A model generated the notes under the pieces. It made no database searches, had not been told where the DNA came from, and saw nothing but the letters and a program-made list of their open reading frames with translations. A DNA stretch of 64,000 bases from Sulfurovum sp. GTDB taxonomy: Bacteria; Campylobacterota; Campylobacteria; Campylobacterales; Sulfurovaceae. Below are positions 44,424 through 53,458 of this stretch, one piece after another (position 1 is the stretch's first letter; the number at the start of each line of letters is the position of its first letter). Location of the stretch: NCBI GenBank assembly GCA_011391015.1, contig JAABRH010000002.1, positions 1 to 64,000 of the forward strand. The letters run 5' to 3'. Both the position numbers and the translations under genes were made by a program.

Positions 44424-45251
44424 TTATTTGAGCGCTTCGAGTCTGGCTATGCGTTGTTCAGTGCTGGGGTGGGTACTAAATAGCTGTTGCAAGGAAAGAT
44501 TTTGCCCCGAAAAAGGGTTGATGATGAACATATGCGCTGTTTGGGGGTCTGCATCATGCATCACCGTACCTCTTGCGTAACTGTCCAGTTTACTCAGCGC
44601 ACTTTGCAGCCACTCAGGATGCCCTGTCATATGCGCTGAGCCTTCATCTGCCATAAATTCACGGTTACGGCTCACGGTCATCTGTATGATGGTCGCTGCC
44701 AAAGGCATGATAATCATCAGCGCAATCATCACAACAGGGTTGGGACGGTCTTTGTCACCTCCAAAAAACATACCAAAATTGGCCAGCATCGCTATAGCAC
44801 CTGCGATGGTTGCAGTGACAGTACCGATGAGCATATCGTAATGTTTGATGTGGCTTAATTCATGCGCGATAACTGCTTCTACTTCCTCTTCGCTCATCAG
44901 ATCTAGCAAGCCTTCGGTGACTGCAACGGCAGCATGTTCATAGTCTCTACCCGTGGCAAAGGCATTGGGCTGTGCTTCAGGGATGATGTAGAGTGCCGGC
45001 ATCGGCAGATTGGCTCGCTGTGTAAGTCTCTCTACTATTTCATACAGTCCTGTGGCATGGTCACGCTCTACAGGAATGGCATGATAATGTTTGAGCACCT
45101 GCGTATCACTATAATAATACGCATAAAAGTTCATCCCAGCAGCCACTAAAAAAGCGATAAGCATACCACTCTGCCCGCCTATCATCCCGCCAAACCAGAT
45201 AAAGATGAGTGTCAGACCTATCATCAGCGCATAGGTTTTAAATTGTTCCAT
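44424..45251 (-). CDS. htpX: Membrane zinc metalloprotease HtpX
   Basis: The 275-residue protein has N-terminal membrane segments, the zinc motif [13 protein letters not shown] near residue 130, two further membrane segments and [20 protein letters not shown] with the third zinc ligand. HtpX degrades damaged membrane proteins, working alongside FtsH. It lies close to a stomatin/NfeD pair, also linked to membrane protein quality control. Confidence 0.95.
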   Translation of the reverse strand: MEQFKTYALMIGLTLIFIWFGGMIGGQSGMLIAFLVAAGMNFYAYYYSDTQVLKHYHAIPVERDHATGLYEIVERLTQRANLPMPALYIIPEAQPNAFATGRDYEHAAVAVTEGLLDLMSEEEVEAVIAHELSHIKHYDMLIGTVTATIAGAIAMLANFGMFFGGDKDRPNPVVMIALMIIMPLAATIIQMTVSRNREFMADEGSAHMTGHPEWLQSALSKLDSYARGTVMHDADPQTAHMFIINPFSGQNLSLQQLFSTHPSTEQRIARLEALK

Positions 45252-45316
45252 GAGGTGTGTCCTTTTTGTTTTAATATAACACTGTCACGCAAACAGAAGG
45301 TAAATGTATGCAACTC

Positions 45317-46174
45317 CTACTTTTTAAACACATTCCCCAACATCCCTTTAATAGCACCTTGCAAATCTGCAGGGTAGATGACAAATTTGGAGTTGTCGCT
45401 TTTGCTGATTTGCTCCAGTGAAGTGATATACCTGTCTCCGAGCAGGAACATAGCAGGAAGTTCTTGGTCTTTGATGTTTTCACTGATCATGCGGATGGCT
45501 TCGGCTGAGGCGTTGGCAAGGGCGATTTGGGCTTGGGCTTCTCGTTTGGCGGCTTCAAGTTTACCGTCTGCTTCCAAGATGGCAGCATTTTTGTTCCCCT
45601 CTGCAGTGGTTTCGATGGCTCTTCGCTCTCTCTCAGCCGCGGCTTGTCTCTCCATAGAGGCTTGCATCGATTTGCTGGGTGCGATGTCCTGTATCTCGAC
45701 TGATTTGACCGTTACGCCCCAGTCTGCCACATCATCGACGATCTCGCTTTTGAGTCTGGTTTTTATCTGGTCGCGGTTAGAGAGCGCTTCATCCAGTGTC
45801 ATTGCTCCCAAAATGGAACGCAGGGTTGTCATGACCAGCTGCTGGATCGCCAGTCTAAAATCTTCGATGCCGTAGAGTGCATCTCTAGGGCTTGTGACAC
45901 GTATGAATGTGACCGCATTGGTTAAAATGACAGCATTATCTCGGGTGATAACTTCTTGTTGGGGGATATCCAGGATGATGTCTCTTGTCGTGATACGCTG
46001 ACGTACCGATTCGATGTAAGGTACGATGATGTTAAGTCCAGGAGTGAGTGTGCGTGAAAACTTACCCAAACGCTCCACAACCCACTCTTCACCCTGAGGT
46101 ACGATGTTGATGCCTTTATAGAGTGTTACAAGCAAGGCTACAAATAAGATGATGACGATAGAAAATGCTTCCAT
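45317..46174 (-). CDS. SPFH/stomatin-family membrane protein (QmcA-like)
   Basis: The 285-residue protein has one N-terminal membrane segment followed by VPQGEEWVVERLGKFSRTLTPGLNIIVPY, the SPFH (band 7) domain, and a coiled region (RQAAAERERRAIETTAEGNKNAA). Such proteins form microdomains and cages around membrane proteases. The ATG at 46174 has an AAAGGAA site; a longer frame runs from 46210 but would overlap nfeD. It is paired with an NfeD gene, the usual operon partner. Confidence 0.92.
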   Translation of the reverse strand: MEAFSIVIILFVALLVTLYKGINIVPQGEEWVVERLGKFSRTLTPGLNIIVPYIESVRQRITTRDIILDIPQQEVITRDNAVILTNAVTFIRVTSPRDALYGIEDFRLAIQQLVMTTLRSILGAMTLDEALSNRDQIKTRLKSEIVDDVADWGVTVKSVEIQDIAPSKSMQASMERQAAAERERRAIETTAEGNKNAAILEADGKLEAAKREAQAQIALANASAEAIRMISENIKDQELPAMFLLGDRYITSLEQISKSDNSKFVIYPADLQGAIKGMLGNVFKK

Positions 46175-46184
46175 GTGAGTTCCT

Positions 46185-46649
46185 TTATGCTGTGGTGTGT
46201 AGCGGTTCAACTTCTATGAGCTGACCGCTTATCTGTACGATTTGAACACGGGTGTTCACTTCTATGGCTATTTTTGAAGTGGCGTGCCATGTGGTGTTGC
46301 CAAGTACGGGAGTATCAAAGGTGACTTTGCCTCTGCTGTGCGGTTCTATGGCTTGGGTGACAGTGCCAAGTGTGTCAAGTCTGTAGTTGGATTGACCGCT
46401 TTGGGTGAGAGGTTTTTGTCTAAACCACTTAAACCAGCCGGCAATAATAAGGATGGCAAGTACCATCCAGATACTCAACTCTTGCGTAAACGTAGTCATC
46501 ATCAAAAGGTCTATTGCCCCTACTATAACAGCCGCTGCGCCCAGTCCCAAGATGAAAAATGTAGCCAAGCTCATATCTACAATCAGTAAAATGATGCCAA
46601 AAACTATCCAATGCCACCATAAAATGCTTTCGTTCAGAAATTCAATCAA
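46185..46649 (-). CDS. NfeD-family membrane protein
   Basis: The 154-residue protein has three membrane segments (WWHWIVFGIILLIVDMSLATFFILGLGAA and following) and a C-terminal OB-like domain (GTVTQAIEPHSRGKVTF... WHATS). NfeD partners stomatin-type proteins. TTG at 46649 is the chosen start: AAAGGAG lies 5-6 nt upstream. The ATG at 46718 lacks such a site. Confidence 0.85.
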   Translation of the reverse strand: MIEFLNESILWWHWIVFGIILLIVDMSLATFFILGLGAAAVIVGAIDLLMMTTFTQELSIWMVLAILIIAGWFKWFRQKPLTQSGQSNYRLDTLGTVTQAIEPHSRGKVTFDTPVLGNTTWHATSKIAIEVNTRVQIVQISGQLIEVEPLHTTA

Positions 46650-46734
46650 CGTTACTCCTTTGAAAAGGTTTAAATTTATTATACCATAAGTGTTTTGTTT
46701 GGGATAGGATTTAAACACATAAGTTTTATTTGGA

Positions 46735-46740
46735 TATAAT
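46735..46740 (+). promoter_or_regulatory. -10 box TATAAT for ilvC
   Basis: GGATATAATCGCC, 31 bp upstream of the ilvC ATG. A GAAGGAT ribosome-binding site follows. The gap is divergent with nfeD. Confidence 0.6.
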
Positions 46741-46768
46741 CGCCAAAATTTTCATACATGAAGGATAA

Positions 46769-47797
<1,029 letters not shown>

Positions 47798-47868
47798 TTT
47801 TCTTTTATGCTTGTCTGTATCTTTTAGATGCGGGCAGGTACTCTTCTGTAATTCTTCAAACTTTTAGC

Positions 47869-47874
47869 TATAAT
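47869..47874 (+). promoter_or_regulatory. -10 box TATAAT upstream of the deacetylase gene
   Basis: AGCTATAATC, 29 bp upstream of the ATG at 47904. No strong ribosome-binding site is seen between them. Confidence 0.55.
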
Positions 47875-47903
47875 CTTCCAAAATTTACTCTATAGTGATA
47901 GAT

Positions 47904-48974
47904 ATGGCAACACAACAAAAAAGACCCTCTCAAACCAACAGACGTAAAAAAACTACCCAGTCATCAAACCTCAAGAAACATATCACTATTTTTTTAGGTG
48001 TTTGTTTGATGGTTTTCTTGGTGGCTTTGGGGTATAGTTTAGGCAAAAATGACTCTGCGCTGAGTACTTCAGGTGGCTCAGTAAAAAAAATCGCCGTTTC
48101 AGCACCCTTGCAGACAATGACACAAAAGGTAGAAGCCAATCTCTCTAACCCTATACCTTTAAAACAGGAAACACCCAAAGAGAGTGCCGGTACAACACAG
48201 ACAGATACAAAGTCAGAGAATAACGCAAGTGTCAAAATCACTCCTGGGGATACACAAAATAAAGTGGTATCTGCCAAATCAACAAATGCCAATTCCACAC
48301 GATTGGCCTATAGAGGGGCTAAACCAAAATTGGTCATAATCATCGATGATGTGACAAGCCCAAAGCAGTTGGCTGCTATCAGAGCACTGCCCATCAAGGT
48401 TACACCCTCATTGTTTCCCCCTTATGCGCTTTCAAAATCAAATCATACTTTGGCAAAAGGCTTAAAGCACTACATGATACACCTTCCCATGGAATCAGGA
48501 AAAGCGTATGATAAACAGTCGGGCACCATAAGAGTGAGTGACTCTGAGGAAACAATGCGTGCTAGAGCCAAAGAGCTTCGAAAACTCTTTCCTGCAGCAC
48601 GGTATGTGAATAACCATACAGGCTCAGTCTTTACCAAAAATGAGCCTGCTATGAAGAGGCTCTATGAGGCATTACGAAATGAAGGTTTTGTCTTTGTCGA
48701 TAGTCGCACAGCAGCCAAAACAACGGTGCAGAAGATAGCGCATGCCTTTGGTGATGTCTATGTTGCCAGAGATGTATTTTTAGATAACAAGAAAAGTATA
48801 TCTGCCATCCATACACAGCTCAAACAAGCGATTAAAGAAGCGAAAAAAAATGGCTATGCTATCGCCATAGGGCATCCTTATGACGTAACGATGAGCGCAC
48901 TTATGGACATAAAAGGTCTATTGGATGAAGTGGAAGTGGTGTATATTGATGCTATCTACAGGCAACATAACTAA
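47904..48974 (+). CDS. Divergent polysaccharide deacetylase-family protein (YibQ-like)
   Basis: The 356-residue protein has an N-terminal membrane anchor (ITIFLGVCLMVFLVALGYSLG), a low-complexity T/S/K-rich linker (residues 50-130) and a NodB-like barrel: KLVIIIDDVTSPKQL (metal-binding Asp pair), YMIHLPMESG, VNNHTGSVF and AIAIGHPYDVTMSAL. The family acts on polysaccharides but its substrate is unknown, and the location is periplasmic. It sits between ilvC and dprA as in C. jejuni. Confidence 0.82.
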   Translation: MATQQKRPSQTNRRKKTTQSSNLKKHITIFLGVCLMVFLVALGYSLGKNDSALSTSGGSVKKIAVSAPLQTMTQKVEANLSNPIPLKQETPKESAGTTQTDTKSENNASVKITPGDTQNKVVSAKSTNANSTRLAYRGAKPKLVIIIDDVTSPKQLAAIRALPIKVTPSLFPPYALSKSNHTLAKGLKHYMIHLPMESGKAYDKQSGTIRVSDSEETMRARAKELRKLFPAARYVNNHTGSVFTKNEPAMKRLYEALRNEGFVFVDSRTAAKTTVQKIAHAFGDVYVARDVFLDNKKSISAIHTQLKQAIKEAKKNGYAIAIGHPYDVTMSALMDIKGLLDEVEVVYIDAIYRQHN

Positions 48975-49049
48975 GGTCAAGATATGACAATTTGAAATAT
49001 TTTTTCAAAGATGTGCTTGCGTATGCTATCCTAATCAATAAGGCATAGA

Positions 49050-49412
49050 ATGAGCCAGCAGCTTATACAGTATCTTCCTTTTTTGGAGAAGATGAAAAAA
49101 TATCCTTCCTCACTCTTTTATAAGGGCAGTCTGACTTTGTTGGAGAGACCCAAAGTATTCATAGTCGGAACCAGAAAACCTTCAGCCTATACACGGCAGT
49201 TTACAGACATGCTTGCAAAGGCTTTAGCCAAACGAGGGGTGTGTGTAGTCAGTGGTGCAGCGATGGGTGTAGATGCGATCGCACATACGGGTGCCGGAGA
49301 GGGAAATACCATAGCAGTAGTCACTAATGGCGTAGATATCCGTTACCCTGCTATCAATAAAAATCTGATTGAGGCGATTGAAAAGCAGGGTATACTGCCA
49401 CTAAAAAACTAG
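49050..49412 (+). pseudogene. dprA: DprA, 5' part (interrupted)
   Basis: The frame codes the N-terminal half of DprA: VFIVGTRKPSAYTRQF and VVSGAAMGVDAIAHTGAGEGNTIAVV with the Rossmann glycine loop, then DIRYPAINKNLIEAIEKQG. DprA loads RecA on incoming DNA in natural transformation. Codon 114 (Gly) contains the left inverted repeat (49391), so the last 6-7 residues before the TAG stop come from inserted DNA. The other half resumes at about 52215. The start has an AAGG site. The break leaves all residues present but in two pieces, with in-frame stops on the right side. Confidence 0.85.
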
Positions 49413-49417
49413 ACAAC
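49391..49417. repeat. Left terminal inverted repeat
   Basis: TATACTGCCAC, then nine partly conserved bases, then AGACAAC. Matches the reverse complement of 52169-52195 at the first 11 and last 7 bases. Confidence 0.7.
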
Positions 49418-49454
49418 AATCCAGAGAAGTTTGAGCAGTAAAATCACTATAAAT

Positions 49455-49877
49455 TTAGTCTACTTTGCGTCCTGCATAATAGTTTATTTTCCAACCACTC
49501 TCTTCTTTTGAAAGATAAAGTTTCTTCATCTTGTCTTCTTCCCTATAATCAACTGTCTGTCGCTTATCTCCGTTCCAAGAAGTAGATACGATTTTGATTT
49601 GTCGCGAAGGTTTTCTTGTTGCAAGGTCAGCCGAAAGTCGGCTTTCCACTGCAACAAGAGAAGCGGAGTCTTCTTCTATTTTTCCTAGTTGCTCTTTAAA
49701 CTCAGCATCTCTAAAGGACAATCTAAGCCCAAAAGTCTCAAGAGTCATAAAGTAGGATTTCTCCGTCATTAACTCCCTAACCGTGCCAAGATCACCACTA
49801 TACAGTGCATGATAATAAAGTCCAACTACTTCTCTTGCTGATAGAATCGTAAAGGAAGAAAATCTAGCCTCTGACAT
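49455..49877 (-). CDS. NTF2-like protein (unknown function)
   Basis: The 140-residue protein begins with a helix and GLYYHALYSGDLGTVRELM, then beta strands ending VSTSWNGDKRQTVDYREEDKMKKLYLSKEESGWKINYYA. This resembles the NTF2-like fold common in proteins of the DUF4878/lumazine-binding-like group, but the family is not certain. No signal peptide is seen. It follows the ferritin-like gene by 9 bp and is probably cotranscribed. It lies inside the dprA insertion. Confidence 0.6.
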   Translation of the reverse strand: MSEARFSSFTILSAREVVGLYYHALYSGDLGTVRELMTEKSYFMTLETFGLRLSFRDAEFKEQLGKIEEDSASLVAVESRLSADLATRKPSRQIKIVSTSWNGDKRQTVDYREEDKMKKLYLSKEESGWKINYYAGRKVD

Positions 49878-49886
49878 TTAAAATTC

Positions 49887-50450
49887 TTACGCTCTTGCAA
49901 TCGCAGAACGGAATGCATCAAGGTGGCTCAGGCTACCTTCTTTGAGGTTATTATACACATTTACTACATCGCTTGGCATGCCAACAGAAGCTTCTTCTAG
50001 GTCTTTAATGTCTGTAACTTCAATAAGCTCACCAACTTTAAGTGCATCAAGGAGCGAAGCTGAACCTTCTGCAACGCAAGTGTCGTATAGCTCTTGAAGT
50101 ACAGGTAAAACGAAGTTTCCTACACTACTTTCATTTACTCCAACAATACTTACGCCATACTTTGTACACAATCCTCTTGCAGAATCAATGTGTCTTTGCT
50201 CTGAAAGCTGAATAGAAGCAAATGTATTTTCATTTGGGTACATTTCCCCAAGAGTAATATACACATCTCTTGCTACTTTTTCTTCCTGATAGATAAAGAA
50301 TAAGTGATCCTTTTGAGCATTCGTCATAGGTGTTACTGTTGCTGTTCTTCCTTTGGCTGATGCTGCTGTTGATAGCATTGTTGCTCCAACAATTCCTGTT
50401 GTGACCATTTTCCCCAAGAATGCTCTACGTGTATTTCCATTTTGTTCCAT
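49887..50450 (-). CDS. Tat-exported ferritin-like protein (DUF2202)
   Basis: The 187-residue protein has a Tat signal (TRRAFLGKMVTTGIVG) and a DUF2202 domain with the ferritin-type pattern: FIYQEEKVARDVYITLGEMY, SIQLSEQRHIDSARGL and LKEGSLSHLDAFRSAI, giving Glu/His pairs for two metals. Members are found in many anaerobes and archaea and may bind iron; the function is unknown. An AGGAGGAAG site precedes the ATG. It lies in the dprA insertion. Confidence 0.82.
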   Translation of the reverse strand: MEQNGNTRRAFLGKMVTTGIVGATMLSTAASAKGRTATVTPMTNAQKDHLFFIYQEEKVARDVYITLGEMYPNENTFASIQLSEQRHIDSARGLCTKYGVSIVGVNESSVGNFVLPVLQELYDTCVAEGSASLLDALKVGELIEVTDIKDLEEASVGMPSDVVNVYNNLKEGSLSHLDAFRSAIARA

Positions 50451-51117
50451 TTATTCTTCCTCCTATATTGTTTTGCTTTTTACAGCAAAAATATTTTAAC
50501 ATAATTTATATATAAAATTTATTTATTACTAAATATAAAAAAAAAATAATATTTATCAGCCATCCAGATCAATCAAAAGGCCAAGAGGCTTGTATGTTTG
50601 ATGTGCTGTGTAAGTCACCGAATTATTATTTCTTTTCGAAAAGTGAAGATAGAATGCCAGATATAAATTTAAGAAAAAATTAATATAGAATCAAAAACGT
50701 TAGCACTATATTTTTGTAACGTAAACTACAATTAGTTTACAAAAAAAGACCCAAAGTTGTCACAATTGTTTTACAAAAGTCGAGTCTCGATGGTGTTTTA
50801 CAGGGACTTAATCTCTTGCCTAACTAGCTCATGAGCCGGAGGTCGAGGGTTTGAGTCCCTCTCTTGACGCCATCAAAATTATGAACAATCCCCTTATTTA
50901 CTTAACTTTCTGAAGATTAATCAAAATTATTCACATAGTCATATTTTCATTTTATTGAGCCGCGTGTCTAACTTTTTGTCCCAAAGTTATCCCGTTTTTT
51001 GCCCCTGTAATTTTCATTCTTTATAAAAAAGAAAAAGAATACTATTTTAGATCAAATGTATTATCTAGAGTAGTTAGGTTGTATGAGGAGAGCATTATCT
51101 TTCCTCATGAAGTCCCT
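50451..51117. other. Non-coding stretch of the insertion
   Basis: 667 bp with no protein gene; AT-rich at the left. A hairpin GTAAACTA/TAGTTTAC occurs near 50722-50741. The region 50779-50874 is tRNA-like and palindromic. No cassette attC pair was found. Confidence 0.6.
50779..50874 (+). other. tRNA-3'-half-like sequence inside an imperfect palindrome
   Basis: From 50845 a T-arm-like hairpin is present (GAGGG/CCCTC with loop TTTGAGT, where TTCGAGT would be canonical), then TCTTGAC, G and CCA (50870-50872), as at a tRNA 3' end. GTCGAGT at 50779 can pair with TCTTGAC at 6 of 7 positions, but no D arm or anticodon arm fits between. The segment 50789-50874 is also a weak palindrome centred on GCTCATGAGC, with AGGGACTTAA facing TTGAGTCCCT. 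It may be a tRNA-derived attachment-site remnant. Confidence 0.4.
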
Positions 51118-51990
51118 TTATTTACTTTGGTATGTTGTGCTGTTCACTAACTTTAATTGCCAAGAAGCTTCACCCATAATCAGTTTATATTGCAGTTGAC
51201 GTGTACCACCTTTTGGACAGCAATTTGCATCGCCTTCATTATAGACGGGGAAACGTCTTGCAAAACTATTTTCAATGAGGCTAAACTCGTCATGTCCCAT
51301 ATATCCAGCACTGTTTTTCTTATCATATTCCAGTGGTGGAAGATATATCTCAGAAAGTGACTTTTTGTTATTGGCACTATAGGCAACTAGATTGCCGTAT
51401 GCTCCACTGCCAGAAGAGTTGACATACACATAGATCTCTGGAGAACCATCTGCATTAATATCTCCTATCTCAGCACCTGTTACAGTACCATCTATTTCTT
51501 GTTTGATGACACGGTTGTCGACCTGAAGACCGCTAGGCGTAATAGTTAATTGATTGATAGAACCTTCATTAGTGGCTACGATGTGAAAGGTAATGCCTTG
51601 GAGTGAAAATGTTTTATCAAATTGTTGGGGGCTTTGCAAAGACTGTTCTTCGATATCTGCAAGGTGATACTTGTTTTTGATCTCTTGGATACGCTCTTTG
51701 TAAATATCCGTCATATAGGCTTTTGCATCTTCAACTTTCCAACACTCATTCCTTCCTTTAATCCAGCCTCTTTGATAGGCTTTTAACATATCTTCTTTAG
51801 GAGCTTTTATTAAAGCTTGTTTGTAGACATCAGAGAGTTCTCTATCAAGACTCATAAGAGTATCAGAACTACAGATAATCGCTTCACAACTTTCTTTGTC
51901 TACTTTAGAACAGTCAAAACTAGGTTGACCTGCATAAAGAGATGATGTCGATAATACCATTATAAAAAAAATACTTTTAGTCCGTTTCAT
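51118..51990 (-). CDS. Two-domain lysozyme inhibitor: LprI domain plus PliI domain
   Basis: The 290-residue protein has a signal peptide (to about residue 20). Residues 25-85 form an LprI (DUF1311) domain: FDCSKVDKESCEAIICSS, LDRELSDVYKQAL and WIKGRNECW, with conserved cysteines. Residues 125-290 resemble PliI, the periplasmic inhibitor of I-type (invertebrate) lysozyme: DINADGSPEIYVYV, loop SGSGAYG (193-199), YMGHDEF (230-236), ARRFPVY. The two loops correspond to the SGxxY and YxGxD inhibitory motifs of the PliI/PliG type. An AGGAGAGGAC site supports the ATG. It is carried by the dprA insertion. Confidence 0.8.
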   Translation of the reverse strand: MKRTKSIFFIMVLSTSSLYAGQPSFDCSKVDKESCEAIICSSDTLMSLDRELSDVYKQALIKAPKEDMLKAYQRGWIKGRNECWKVEDAKAYMTDIYKERIQEIKNKYHLADIEEQSLQSPQQFDKTFSLQGITFHIVATNEGSINQLTITPSGLQVDNRVIKQEIDGTVTGAEIGDINADGSPEIYVYVNSSGSGAYGNLVAYSANNKKSLSEIYLPPLEYDKKNSAGYMGHDEFSLIENSFARRFPVYNEGDANCCPKGGTRQLQYKLIMGEASWQLKLVNSTTYQSK

Positions 51991-52168
51991 GTCCTCTCCT
52001 ATATTTAGCTGTTATTAACGTCTTCATATTCTATACTACAAATACTTTACAATCATGAAAGATTTCATTCAGCACTTGACTATGACAAACCTATGAATGT
52101 GTATCTTAGAGGAGTAGAAAAAAGTGCTTAGATCTTTAAACAGCGGTTGGAATATAGGTTCTCAAAAA

Positions 52169-52195
52169 GTTGTCTTGATAAATGGTGGCAGTATA
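52169..52195. repeat. Right terminal inverted repeat
   Basis: GTTGTCT at 52169-52175 and GTGGCAGTATA at 52185-52195 are the reverse complements of the left repeat's inner and outer blocks. Beyond 52195 the sequence reads as decayed dprA. Confidence 0.7.
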
Positions 52196-52214
52196 ATTTA
52201 TTGTTTGGTAGTTT

Positions 52215-52589
52215 AATTATACTTTTATTCTTTTGTAACAAAATTTAGTGGTTTGAAATGAGTTGGTAGTGGCACTGGGTGAGATACTTGTCATCGCTGA
52301 AGCCGAGCTTGATAGCGGTTCGATGCGCTCAGCGGAGTATGCCTTGGCGATGGGGAAAAAGATATTTGTTCTACCCCATAGACTCGGTGAGAGTTCGGGT
52401 ACCAATGCCTTGCTTCAGTCATATCAGGCGACCCCTATCTATGACATCGAAACATTTGCCTCACAGTTTGGCGCTGCAGTGGATGAGTGTGTCCAAAAAG
52501 ATGATTTTTTTTACTTTTGTCAGGGTGCGCCTACTTTTGATGAAACGTTGGCTCAGTTTGGAGACAGAGTCTATGAGGCAGAGCTTTAA
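52215..52589 (+). pseudogene. dprA: DprA, 3' part (interrupted)
   Basis: The frame from 52263 codes LVVALGEILVIAEAELDSGSMRSAEYALAMGKKIFVLPHRLGESSGTNALL, the C-terminal half of DprA. Upstream codons at 52215-52232 (NYTFIL) match the DprA strand before the RNE motif, but TAG at 52209, TAA at 52236 and TGA at 52254 break the frame. A short imperfect duplication (QNLVV, then NELVV) lies between. It has no ribosome-binding site and is unlikely to be translated on its own. Confidence 0.8.
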
Positions 52590-52596
52590 GGCATCG

Positions 52597-52620
52597 TCAC
52601 GATACAAAACGGTATCGTGA
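52597..52620. terminator. Hairpin between dprA 3' part and tlpA
   Basis: TCACGATAC and GTATCGTGA form a perfect 9-bp stem with loop AAAACG between convergent genes. The U tract is short on either strand. Confidence 0.6.
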
Positions 52621-52627
52621 GATTTGC

Positions 52628-53182
52628 TTAGAGCGTTGTCTGGGCTGGTTTTTCATCCAGTTTGGAGAGTTGTGAAATGAGTTCTTCAAGAGAAGCCTCA
52701 GGAAGCATACCGGCTTGAACAAATTGTACGTCACCTTTTGTGTCAAGTGCCACAAGGAACGGAATGCTTCCGTTCCATTGGGCTCTTTGGGAGATATAAT
52801 CTACAAGGTCCCCCGCTTTCTCTTCAGATACTGCGATGTAGTTAATCCCCTTTTCTTTCACAAAAGTTGTCACCTCGGCAGTGTTCAAGCCTTGTACTTC
52901 TATGGCTACAATGGCAAGTTTGTCTTTGTATTTGTTCTGCAGGCTCACAAGGTGCGGGATGGAAGCCAAACATGGAGGGCATTTGTGACCGAAAAATTCC
53001 AAAAAGACGATTTTTCCTTCGAGTCCTTTGATCTTAAGTCCCTGTTCTGTACCTGTGACATCATAGCTAAGTCCATTAATGTCAGTCATTGTCATTTGCA
53101 TTAAAGGGCTTTTGCTCTGGGCTGCCTGCGCAGAAGCCAAGAAGGAAAAAAGCACAAGAGCCGTCATTATTTTTTTCATCAA
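52628..53182 (-). CDS. TlpA-like exported thioredoxin-fold protein
   Basis: The 184-residue protein has a signal peptide (KKIMTALVLFSFLASAQA) and a thioredoxin fold with active site KCPPC near residue 75 and a cis-proline region (SIPFLVALD). Such proteins reduce disulfides in the periplasm or help cytochrome c maturation. It is related to TlpA/ResA. Substrate unknown. It is convergent with the dprA remnant. Confidence 0.85.
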   Translation of the reverse strand: MMKKIMTALVLFSFLASAQAAQSKSPLMQMTMTDINGLSYDVTGTEQGLKIKGLEGKIVFLEFFGHKCPPCLASIPHLVSLQNKYKDKLAIVAIEVQGLNTAEVTTFVKEKGINYIAVSEEKAGDLVDYISQRAQWNGSIPFLVALDTKGDVQFVQAGMLPEASLEELISQLSKLDEKPAQTTL

Positions 53183-53267
53183 TAAACCTTTGTATGTAAT
53201 TTGTTCAATTATACACTACCCAAGATGTATAAAACGTGTAGTGGAGCCTAAAAAAGTGAAGATTTTT

Positions 53268-53362
53268 ATAAGAGCATCATAAATCTAAAAAGGGAGGAGG
53301 GAAATGATGTAAAATAAACCTAAAAATTAAGGGAGAAAAGGTTTATGAACTGATGCTCTTAT
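53268..53362. repeat. Nested inverted repeats in the tlpA-nagZ gap
   Basis: ATAAGAGCATCA (53268-53279) pairs exactly with TGATGCTCTTAT (53351-53362). Inside, ATAAACCT (53314-53321) pairs with AGGTTTAT (53339-53346). The 95-bp block has no gene and lies between the divergent tlpA and nagZ genes. It may be a small structured RNA or a tiny mobile repeat. Confidence 0.5.
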
Positions 53363-53458
53363 GAAAGAAGTATAGTCCTCGAAAGTAAACCGTATGCAAA
53401 TGAAAAGAGTTACACTATAATACAAGCGAACAAGTGAAGTTTTTTTAAAGGATAGGGT

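Larger units (their letters stand above)
49391..52195. mobile_element. TIR-bounded insertion in dprA, about 2.8 kb, no transposase
   Basis: The segment interrupts dprA and begins and ends with 27-bp imperfect inverted repeats (TATACTGCCAC...AGACAAC). Both ends begin with TA, so a TA target duplication, as for IS630/Tc1-type elements, is possible but cannot be proven from this copy. The cargo is three minus-strand genes (NTF2-like, DUF2202 ferritin-like, LprI-PliI) plus a 667-bp non-coding stretch with a tRNA-like palindrome. No transposase or integrase is visible, so it would have moved in trans or is a decayed element. Its coding style is not obviously different from the flanks. Confidence 0.7.

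Noticed and set aside
45271-45483. Short minus-strand frame at the end of the stomatin gene
   Set aside because: It overlaps the stomatin coding sequence in another frame and has no family resemblance.
50818-50824. GCCTAAC, like the inverse core of an integron attC site
   Set aside because: No matching GTTRRRY core lies at the right distance, and there is no integrase or cassette array.
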